The translations under genes and the position numbers were made by a program. Positions 1 to 6,689 of a stretch of 6,689 nucleotides of DNA are shown here, piece after piece; the stretch's first letter is position 1; each line of letters opens with the position of its first letter. A model generated the notes under the pieces. The model searched no databases. It saw nothing but the letters and a program-made list of their open reading frames with translations, and was not told the DNA's origin. Origin of the DNA: Gammaproteobacteria bacterium (GTDB taxonomy: Bacteria; Pseudomonadota; Gammaproteobacteria; HK1); NCBI GenBank assembly GCA_020444775.1, contig JAGRHX010000469.1, positions 1 through 6,689 of the forward strand. Reading direction: 5' to 3'.

Positions 1-264
1 ATGGCACACAAGAAAGCAGGCGGTAGCAGCAAGAACGGTCGCGATTCAGAGTCCAAACGACTCGGCGTGAAACTGTTCGGTGGCCAGCAATGCCGTTCTG
101 GCAACATCATCGTTCGCCAGCGGGGCACCCACTTCCATCCCGGCAACAATGTCGGTATCGGTCGGGACCACACCTTGTTTGCGACCGCGGACGGTATCAT
201 CCAGTTCGAGCGCAAAGGGCCCCGCAACCGTCGCACGGTGAGTGTCGTGCAAAGCGCCGACTAG
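1..264 (+). CDS. rpmA: 50S ribosomal protein L27
   Basis: This is bacterial ribosomal protein L27, a small basic protein of the large subunit whose N-terminal tail reaches toward the peptidyl transferase centre. The 87-residue product opens with the family signature [16 protein letters not shown] and continues with [12 protein letters not shown] (residues 18-29), [19 protein letters not shown] (34-52) and a C-terminal beta-rich part ending VSVVQSAD. Length is normal for the family (about 85 residues). The ATG is the first base of the window, so its ribosome binding site and the expected upstream partner rplU cannot be seen. The start is still secure, because the N-terminus matches L27 from residue 1. 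There is no cleavable N-terminal extension of the kind found in Firmicutes. A terminator follows 43 bases after the stop, so this gene probably ends the rplU-rpmA transcript. Confidence 0.98.
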   Translation: MAHKKAGGSSKNGRDSESKRLGVKLFGGQQCRSGNIIVRQRGTHFHPGNNVGIGRDHTLFATADGIIQFERKGPRNRRTVSVVQSAD

Positions 265-2645
<2,381 letters not shown>

Positions 2646-2696
2646 GCTTTGCAGGCACAAGGCAGCATGTCAGCGATTCGGGGACGGTCACAGGCG

Positions 2697-2722
2697 CCGG
2701 CCGGGCACTGTTGTCCGGCCGG
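2697..2722. terminator. GC hairpin between convergent proB and rpsT
   Basis: CCGGCCGG occurs at 2697-2704 and again at 2715-2722. Because the word is its own reverse complement, the two copies form a stem. The stem extends inward through a G-T, a C-G and an A-T pair to a CTGT loop (2708-2711), giving 11 pairs. It lies about 50 bases after the proB stop and 35 bases after the rpsT stop. Either transcript could use it to end. There is no T-tract on either side, so it is not a standard intrinsic terminator. It may instead act as a 3' stabiliser or need Rho. Confidence 0.5.
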
Positions 2723-2756
2723 GCGACTGGCAGGGGAATGCGGTGTTGGACCGGCT

Positions 2757-3035
2757 TCAGGCGGTGGCGCCGGAGGACAGCGCCTTGAGTCGGGCGTTCA
2801 GTCGGCTCTTGTGCCGAGCTGCCTTGTTCTTGTGGATGATGCCCTTGTCGGCAACGCGGTCGATGATCGGCACCGCCTCGGTGTAGGCCTGACGAGCGGC
2901 GTCCAGGTCGCCGGCGTCCAGCGCCTTGATCACCTTCTTGATATAGGTACGAACCATCGAACGCAGGCTGGTGTTGTGTTTGCGCCGTACGTCGTTTTGT
3001 CGTGCACGCTTGCGCGCTTGAGCAGAATTGGCCAC
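2757..3035 (-). CDS. rpsT: 30S ribosomal protein S20
   Basis: S20 is a primary 16S rRNA-binding protein of the small subunit. The 92-residue product is strongly basic and helical. It begins [20 protein letters not shown] and contains [11 protein letters not shown] (25-35) and the conserved [18 protein letters not shown] (63-80). Length fits the family (87-92). The start codon is GTG, not ATG: the reverse-strand bases at 3035-3033 read GTG, followed by GCC AAT for Ala-Asn. A strong GGAGG (reverse strand, 3047-3043) lies seven bases upstream and fixes this start. A near-consensus sigma-70 promoter lies about 50 bases upstream. E. coli rpsT also uses a non-ATG start (TTG) tied to autogenous control, so the GTG here may reflect similar control. 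It converges with proB and diverges from ribF. Confidence 0.97.
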   Translation of the reverse strand: MANSAQARKRARQNDVRRKHNTSLRSMVRTYIKKVIKALDAGDLDAARQAYTEAVPIIDRVADKGIIHKNKAARHKSRLNARLKALSSGATA

Positions 3036-3086
3036 GAAGGCGCCTCCGATTCGGGCCCGATTTGGGCAGGGTCGAAAAAGGCGAGG

Positions 3087-3115
3087 ATGCTATTTCGGCG
3101 CGCGACGGATGTCAA
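3087..3115 (-). promoter_or_regulatory. sigma-70 promoter of rpsT
   Basis: Reading the reverse strand, a perfect -35 box TTGACA (3115-3110) is followed by a 17-base spacer. The -10 box is TAGCAT (3092-3087), matching TATAAT at four of six positions. Spacing is optimal. Transcription would start near base 3080, giving an rpsT leader of about 45 bases that includes the GGAGG site. This is the best promoter match in the window. Confidence 0.8.
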
Positions 3116-3149
3116 TTCGAAGGCGCCACATTCACGCCCCGATGCAGGG

Positions 3150-3155
3150 TACACT
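3150..3155 (+). promoter_or_regulatory. possible -10 element for ribF
   Basis: TACACT at 3150-3155 matches four of six -10 positions and sits in the divergent rpsT-ribF region, pointing toward ribF. No good -35 box is seen 16-18 bases upstream (the bases there read about CACATT), so the call is weak. If used, the ribF leader would be about 145 bases long and would contain the whole 15-bp repeat array. A similar stretch occurs upstream of ispH near 4784-4804, which gives slight support. Confidence 0.35.
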
Positions 3156-3183
3156 TTCGCGCCTGTGAGCCGTTCGCGCAAAG

Positions 3184-3257
3184 CTTCACCTGGAGATCTT
3201 CACCGGGAGATCCTTTACCGGGAGATCCTTCACCGGGAAATCCTTCATCGAGGGATC
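3184..3257. repeat. 15-bp tandem repeat, five units
   Basis: Five head-to-tail units follow the consensus CTTCACCGGGAGATC. They lie at 3184-3197 (14 bases, one base short, with T for G), 3198-3212, 3213-3227 (one change), 3228-3242 (one change) and 3243-3257 (three changes). The central units are nearly identical and the outer ones more diverged, as expected for slippage or unequal crossing-over. The array ends 49 bases before the ribF start and probably lies in its leader. Four of the five units carry a GATC site; the fourth has AATC. No reading frame across it looks like a real gene. Confidence 0.88.
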
Positions 3258-3306
3258 ATTTTGCGGACCAGGGCGCGACTCCCGTTTCGATGCCAGTAGC
3301 AGGACC

Positions 3307-4251
3307 ATGCGAGTAATCCGAGGATTAGACAATCTGCGGCCGTGCAGCAGCGGCCGGGTCGTGACCATCGGCAATTTCGACGGCGTGCACCGTGGCCATC
3401 AGCGAATTCTCGCCGAGCTGCGAGCCCTGGCCCGGCGTCAGGACATGCAATGCCTGCTGGTGACCTTCGAGCCCCATCCTCGCGAGCTGCTCAGGCCGGA
3501 GCAGGCTCCGGCGCGGCTGACGCGGCTCGGCGAGAAGCTGCGTCTGTTGCGTGCCGAAGGGCTGGAGAACGTGCTGGTCCTGCGCTTCGACCAGAGCATG
3601 GCGCGGCTCGACCCAGAGCGTTTTGTCATGGAGATCCTGGTCGGCGCGCTCGACACCCGCCACCTGTTGATTGGTGACGATTTTCATTTCGGCCACCGTG
3701 GCCTGGGCAACTTCGAGCTGCTCCGGCAGCTCGCCGAGCGCGGCAACTACGCGTTGAGCCGTCAGAGCACGGTTGCCATGCAATGCGCGAGGGTCAGCAG
3801 CAGCCGCATCCGCGCCGCGCTCGAGGACGGTGATTTCGACACCGCGGCCGAGCTGCTGGGGCGGGACTACAGTGTCTCGGGGCGGGTCACGCACGGTCAG
3901 CGGCTGGGACGGACCATCGGCTTTCCCACGGCCAACCTGCCGCTGCGCCGTCGGGTCAGTCCGTTGCGCGGTGTTTTCGCGGTCAAGGTCCGGATCGAGG
4001 GCTTCGACACGGTCATCCCGGCGGTGGCCAACGTCGGCTCGCGACCGACCGTCGGTGGTGTGGACTTTCGCCTGGAAGTGCATTGCTTTGACATCGATGC
4101 CGATCTCTATGGTCGCCGCCTGTGCGTGGAGCCGGTGCACAAGATCAGGGACGAGCGGAAGTTCGAGTCGCTGGACGCGCTCAAAGCGCAGATTGCCGCC
4201 GATGCCGGCACCGCCCGAGAGGTACTGCGGGCCCGGGGGTTCGGGTGCTGA
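3307..4251 (+). CDS. ribF: Bifunctional riboflavin kinase/FAD synthetase
   Basis: RibF converts riboflavin to FMN and then FMN to FAD, using ATP in both steps, in the cytoplasm. The 314-residue product has the N-terminal FAD synthetase (nucleotidyltransferase) domain with GNFDGVHRGHQ (22-32), TFEPHP (53-58), LLIGDDFHFGHRGLGN (120-135) and SSSRIR (164-169). The C-terminal riboflavin kinase domain (about 186-312) has GRTIGFPTANL (201-211), ANVGSRPT (241-248) and LYGRRLCVE (267-275). Length equals the usual 310-315. The start MRVIRGLDNL matches the family N-terminus. Its likely Shine-Dalgarno AGGA (3301-3304) is only two bases from the ATG, as for obg. The stop overlaps the lspA start by one base (TGATG). 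In relatives ileS normally follows ribF and murJ often precedes it; neither is here. Confidence 0.97.
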   Translation: MRVIRGLDNLRPCSSGRVVTIGNFDGVHRGHQRILAELRALARRQDMQCLLVTFEPHPRELLRPEQAPARLTRLGEKLRLLRAEGLENVLVLRFDQSMARLDPERFVMEILVGALDTRHLLIGDDFHFGHRGLGNFELLRQLAERGNYALSRQSTVAMQCARVSSSRIRAALEDGDFDTAAELLGRDYSVSGRVTHGQRLGRTIGFPTANLPLRRRVSPLRGVFAVKVRIEGFDTVIPAVANVGSRPTVGGVDFRLEVHCFDIDADLYGRRLCVEPVHKIRDERKFESLDALKAQIAADAGTAREVLRARGFGC

Positions 4252-4763
4252 TGGCAGCCGAGGAGGTCTCACAGCGCGTCGGGCGGGAACGCGGTGGGCT
4301 GGTCTGGCTGTGGCTGTCCGCACTGGTGCTGGCACTGGACCAGCTCAGCAAGGTGATGGCCCTGGCCTGGCTGGTGCCATATCAACCGGTGCCGCTGACA
4401 GGTTTCTTCAATCTGACCTTGAGCTTCAATCCCGGTGCCGCATTCAGCTTCCTGAACGATGCTGGCGGCTGGCAGCGATGGCTGTTCGTTACCCTGGCAG
4501 TGGCGGTCTGCGCGTTCCTCGGCGTCTGGCTGTATCGGGACAGCCCGCCCAGGCGCCTCGGGGCGGCAGGCATAGCCCTGGTCATCGGCGGCGCGCTTGG
4601 CAACGTCTATGACCGTGTGATGCGCGAGGGACTGGTGGTCGACTTTCTCGATTTCCACGCCTTCGGCCGCCACTACCCCATCTTCAATCTGGCCGATAGC
4701 GCTATCTGCGTCGGCGTGGCGCTGATCGTGCTGTTCGCCACCGGCACCGGCCGTCGCGACTGA
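4251..4763 (+). CDS. lspA: Lipoprotein signal peptidase (signal peptidase II)
   Basis: LspA is an inner-membrane aspartyl protease that removes the signal peptide from diacylglyceryl-modified prolipoproteins. Taking ATG 4251 as start gives 170 residues, close to the family's 160-170. Four hydrophobic segments are visible, at about 16-36, 77-94, 104-118 and 150-164. Family blocks are LDQLSK (29-34), FNLTLSFNPGAAFSFL (53-68), GGALGNVYDR (113-122), VVDFLDF (129-135) and FNLADS (145-150). By comparison with known LspA structures, from memory, the catalytic aspartates should be D131 and D149; D121 is also conserved. The open frame extends upstream to 4122, but that part overlaps ribF and is not LspA-like, so the ATG overlapping the ribF stop is chosen. 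A GTG six bases earlier (4245) is a weaker alternative. The one-base overlap suggests coupled translation. Confidence 0.96.
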   Translation: MAAEEVSQRVGRERGGLVWLWLSALVLALDQLSKVMALAWLVPYQPVPLTGFFNLTLSFNPGAAFSFLNDAGGWQRWLFVTLAVAVCAFLGVWLYRDSPPRRLGAAGIALVIGGALGNVYDRVMREGLVVDFLDFHAFGRHYPIFNLADSAICVGVALIVLFATGTGRRD

Positions 4764-4909
4764 GTCAGCGGCGCGTCCAGCCTGTAGACTTCAGCCCTGT
4801 GAACAGCCGTGTACCCTGGGCCATCCAATGAGCATCGATCTCGACGGCGACCTGGTTGTCGAGCGCTGCGCCGGGACCGGGGTAGTCGCCAGCCGACGCC
4901 TCATCGGCC

Positions 4910-4933
4910 GACAATCCGCCTGACAATCCGCCT
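4910..4933. repeat. 12-bp perfect tandem duplication before ispH
   Basis: GACAATCCGCCT occurs twice in direct succession (4910-4921 and 4922-4933) with no mismatch. It ends seven bases before the ispH Shine-Dalgarno. It lies in the 188-base lspA-ispH gap, which otherwise shows no recognisable gene, terminator or convincing promoter. The perfect identity suggests a recent duplication. Confidence 0.85.
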
Positions 4934-4951
4934 GAACTCGAAGGGGTAAGC

Positions 4952-5908
4952 ATGCAGATCATCCTCGCCAATCCACGTGGATTCTGCGCTGGCGTAGACC
5001 GTGCAATCGACATCGTGGAAACCGCGCTCGGGACCTTCGGGCCGCCCATCTATGTCAGGCACGAGGTCGTGCACAACCGCTATGTGGTGGACGACCTGAC
5101 CAGCAAGGGCGCCGTGTTCGTCGACGAGGTCGACGAGGTGCCGGCCGATGGTATCGTCATCTTCAGCGCCCATGGCGTATCCAAGGAGGTGCGACGCCAC
5201 GCGACCGAGAACGGACTGCGGATCTTCGATGCGACCTGTCCGCTGGTGACCAAGGTCCACATGGAGGTCGCGCAGTACCAGCGCGAAGGTCGTGAGTGCG
5301 TGCTCATCGGCCATGCCGGACATCCGGAGGTCGAGGGCACGCTGGGTCAGTACGAGGCGAATGCGGGCAGCCGCGGGCGTATGTACCTGGTCGAATCGGC
5401 GGAGGACGTTGCGAAGCTCGAGGTGCGCGAGCCCGAGCGTCTGGCCTTCGTCACCCAGACCACCCTGTCGATGGACGATACCGCGGAGGTCATCGACGCT
5501 CTGCGCAGTCGTTTTCCCTCGATCTCGGGGCCGAAGAAGGATGATATCTGCTACGCGACCCAGAACCGACAGGACGCGGTGCGCGAGCTGGCTCCAACTT
5601 GCGACGTGTTCATCGTCGTAGGTTCTCGAAACAGTTCCAACTCGAACCGGCTTCGCGAGGTTGCGGAGAAGCTCGGCACGCCGGCCTATCTGGTCGACGA
5701 TCCGGCGCAGCTCGATGAGGCCTGGTTCTCGAGTGCGCAACGAGTCGGCGTGACCGCCGGTGCCTCGGCGCCAGAGATCCTCGTTCAGCAGGTCCTGACG
5801 CAGCTCAAGGCATGGGGCGGCCAGACGGTCACCGAAGCCTCCGGCAAGACGGAGCGGGTGACATTCTCGCTACCCAAGGACTTGATGCGCGCCGCCGCCG
5901 GAGACTGA
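4952..5908 (+). CDS. ispH: 4-hydroxy-3-methylbut-2-enyl diphosphate reductase
   Basis: IspH (formerly LytB) reduces HMBPP to a mixture of isopentenyl and dimethylallyl diphosphate, the last step of the MEP isoprenoid pathway, using a [4Fe-4S] cluster. The 318-residue product is full length (E. coli 316). The three cluster cysteines are C12 (in [13 protein letters not shown]), C96 (DATCPLV) and C200 ([11 protein letters not shown]). Substrate-binding residues are present: H41 (HEVVHN), H74 (SAHGVS), H124 and E126 ([11 protein letters not shown]), the TQTTLS motif (168-173), S228 and N230 ([10 protein letters not shown]) and S272 (TAGASAPE). The start is fixed by the conserved N-terminus and by AAGGGG (4941-4946), five bases upstream. 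A gap of 188 bases separates it from lspA, so it may have its own promoter. It converges with pilE, with only 41 bases between the stops. Confidence 0.98.
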   Translation: MQIILANPRGFCAGVDRAIDIVETALGTFGPPIYVRHEVVHNRYVVDDLTSKGAVFVDEVDEVPADGIVIFSAHGVSKEVRRHATENGLRIFDATCPLVTKVHMEVAQYQREGRECVLIGHAGHPEVEGTLGQYEANAGSRGRMYLVESAEDVAKLEVREPERLAFVTQTTLSMDDTAEVIDALRSRFPSISGPKKDDICYATQNRQDAVRELAPTCDVFIVVGSRNSSNSNRLREVAEKLGTPAYLVDDPAQLDEAWFSSAQRVGVTAGASAPEILVQQVLTQLKAWGGQTVTEASGKTERVTFSLPKDLMRAAAGD

Positions 5909-5923
5909 GCGAGCCTGGCTCAG
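5905..5923. terminator. small hairpin between convergent ispH and pilE
   Basis: CTGAGC (5905-5910) and GCTCAG (5918-5923) form a 6-bp stem around a 7-base loop. It overlaps the ispH stop codon and lies in the 41 bases between the two converging genes. Neither strand has a T-tract after it, so terminator function is doubtful. It is listed because nothing else in this gap could end either transcript. Confidence 0.25.
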
Positions 5924-5949
5924 CAGCCGTGGAAGGATCTCACGACCTG

Positions 5950-6447
5950 TCAGTCCTTGCCCCAGCACAGGTCCGCGTGTGCCGCCGGCACGGCCGTCTC
6001 GGCGCCTTCGCCGTTCAGCGAGATGGACGTGCACTCCGGGTCGGTGTAGTCGTTGCCGCTGGCGCGCAGCGAGAAGGTCGTACGGTTCCCGGAGACCACA
6101 TCGATGCGCCAGTTGCGGCTGTCGGAGAAGATCGAACCGGCAAAGCCGAGCTGACTGGCATTGCTGGCATATTGGTAGGTGCTCGAGAAATACCGCTCCT
6201 GTAGCCCCGCAATCTTCTTCAGGGCGGCGTGTGCCTCGGTGCGCTTGGCGTTGCGCGAGTAGTCCTGGTAGGCCGGTAGCGCGATCGCGCCGAGTATGGC
6301 CACGATCACCATCACGATCATCAGTTCGACCAGGGTCACGCCATGCTGTGCGTGGCGGCGACCAACGCCGCCCGCGTTGCGTCCTGCGTCGATTTGCTGC
6401 GGCCGTGACGGCCATGGACGGTGAAGGGTTGCGCGCGAAATGAACAT
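5950..6447 (-). CDS. pilE: Type IV pilin PilE
   Basis: This is a type IV pilin of the PilE kind, a subunit of inner-membrane-anchored pili assembled by the pilus machinery. The 165-residue precursor has the prepilin signature HG|VTLVELMIVMVIVAILGA, with cleavage expected after G36. The conserved Glu at mature position 5 is E41, and a hydrophobic helix runs from 37 to about 59. Next come PAYQDYSRNAK and LQERYF (82-87), common in PilE-like pilins. Two C-terminal cysteines, C139 and C161, probably form the D-region disulfide, and the protein ends CWGKD. Mature +1 is Val instead of the usual methylated Phe. The leader is 36 residues, against about 6-10 in most type IVa pilins. The only other in-frame start is a GTG at the cleavage site, so ATG 6447 is kept, although no good ribosome binding site precedes it. 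Convergence with ispH matches the Pseudomonas minor-pilin locus. Confidence 0.9.
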   Translation of the reverse strand: MFISRATLHRPWPSRPQQIDAGRNAGGVGRRHAQHGVTLVELMIVMVIVAILGAIALPAYQDYSRNAKRTEAHAALKKIAGLQERYFSSTYQYASNASQLGFAGSIFSDSRNWRIDVVSGNRTTFSLRASGNDYTDPECTSISLNGEGAETAVPAAHADLCWGKD

Positions 6448-6506
6448 CGGCTTGCGAATCTCGTCTGATGGCCCCGGGGGGCGGTGTGGTCTGTTGCCTT
6501 GGCGAC

Positions 6507-6551
6507 CTCGATGCTGCGACGCAGCCGTCAGGGCTGCGTCGCAGCATCGAG
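6507..6551. repeat. perfect 20-bp inverted repeat upstream of pilE
   Basis: CTCGATGCTGCGACGCAGCC (6507-6526) is repeated as its exact reverse complement at 6532-6551 around a 5-base GTCAG loop. On the reverse strand it begins five bases after the stop of the partial gene and ends 59 bases before the pilE start. No T-tract follows on either strand, so it is not a classical terminator. In a joint transcript it would form a very stable hairpin between the two cistrons. It could protect the upstream message, cause partial termination or set the ratio of the two products. Confidence 0.9.
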
Positions 6552-6556
6552 TGCGC

Positions 6557-6689
6557 TCAGCGCTGCTGGAACCAGTAGGTCCATCCCTGTGGGAACCCGA
6601 CTTCCGGGTTGACCAGCTTCTCCTGGACCAGCAGTCGGATGGCGCCCGCGCCCGTGCCGTCCTTGAGGAACAACGGCACCGGCTCCGGC
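6557..6689 (-). CDS. pilY1: C-terminal end of a probable PilY1 pilus protein (partial)
   Basis: A reverse-strand frame enters from the right edge and ends at TGA 6559-6557, giving the last 43 residues of a protein. It starts PEPVPLFLKDGTGAG and ends GFPQGWTYWFQQR. Codon use is GC-rich like the neighbours. I do not recognise a decisive motif in this short piece. The assignment rests mainly on position: in Pseudomonas-type minor-pilin clusters the gene just before pilE, facing ispH, is pilY1 (or pilY2). PilY1 is a large pilus-tip-associated protein linked to adhesion and pilus retraction control. An aromatic C-terminus is plausible for that family. It could equally be another gene of the pilus cluster. 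The start lies outside the window. Confidence 0.5.
   Translation of the reverse strand, partial: PEPVPLFLKDGTGAGAIRLLVQEKLVNPEVGFPQGWTYWFQQR

Noticed and set aside
3186..3248. 20-residue reverse peptide made by the repeat (MKDFPVKDLPVK and on)
   Set aside because: The ATG has no Shine-Dalgarno, and the peptide is only the repeat read in one frame, which stays open because the unit is 15 bases long.
3184..3257. CRISPR array
   Set aside because: The 15-bp units are directly adjacent with no unique spacers, so this is a simple tandem repeat.
2649..3299. 216-codon forward frame across the proB-rpsT gap, rpsT and the repeat array
   Set aside because: It runs antisense through a secure rpsT and its end simply translates the 15-bp repeat. 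It has no ribosome binding site or family similarity.
3036..3306. FMN riboswitch in front of ribF
   Set aside because: I see none of the conserved paired and joining segments of an RFN element. The region is taken up by the rpsT promoter and the tandem repeat.
4122..4250. 43-codon upstream extension of lspA
   Set aside because: It lies inside ribF in another frame, and its residues do not resemble LspA. The ATG at the ribF stop gives the normal length.
3325..4335. 336-codon reverse frame opposite ribF and the lspA start
   Set aside because: It is a shadow of ribF caused by high GC and few stops, with a low-complexity composition and no known motif.
4901..5740. 279-codon open frame on the reverse strand opposite ispH
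   Set aside because: It is fully antisense to a secure ispH, and such long antisense frames are common in GC-rich genes. The translation shows no recognisable domain.
6448..6506. Possible sigma-54 promoter for pilE
   Set aside because: Some pilin genes use RpoN, so I looked for a GG-N10-GC pair on the reverse strand here. The GG and GC pairs are not correctly spaced.

Overview
The window is a GC-rich stretch of bacterial chromosome made almost entirely of conserved housekeeping genes. It carries eight complete protein genes and one partial one. The order rpmA, obg, proB, rpsT (reverse), ribF, lspA, ispH, then pilE and a probable pilY1 end (both reverse) matches, from general knowledge, the arrangement in Pseudomonas and related Gammaproteobacteria. 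I therefore place it in a high-GC gammaproteobacterium. The genus cannot be decided from the sequence alone. I see no mobile element, CRISPR array, tRNA or rRNA.

Layout. Bases 1-330 hold rpmA (ribosomal protein L27) and a clear intrinsic terminator. Bases 364-2645 are a two-gene unit, obg (ribosome-associated GTPase) and proB (first step of proline synthesis), joined by an ATGA stop/start overlap. Bases 2757-3035, reverse strand, encode rpsT (ribosomal protein S20) from a GTG start, with a near-consensus sigma-70 promoter at 3087-3115. proB and rpsT converge on a strong GC hairpin at 2697-2722. Bases 3036-3306 separate the divergent rpsT and ribF and contain a 15-bp tandem repeat. Bases 3307-4763 are ribF (FMN/FAD synthesis) and lspA (lipoprotein signal peptidase), overlapping by one base. 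A 188-base gap with a 12-bp tandem duplication precedes ispH (last step of the MEP isoprenoid pathway) at 4952-5908. From 5950 to the right edge the reverse strand carries pilE (type IV pilin) and the last codons of an upstream gene, probably pilY1. A perfect 20-bp hairpin lies between those two.

How the genes fit together. The left part serves translation and ribosome assembly (L27, Obg, S20). The middle part supplies a cofactor, processes lipoproteins and makes isoprenoid precursors. The right edge is the end of a type IV pilus minor-pilin cluster.

The most notable points are what is missing and what lies between genes. murJ, ileS and fkpB, which usually sit in this cluster in relatives, are all absent from their expected places. 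There is a 15-bp repeat array in front of ribF, a 12-bp duplication in front of ispH, and a long perfect hairpin before pilE. The PilE prepilin leader is unusually long. I see no convincing evidence of a new multi-gene system here.
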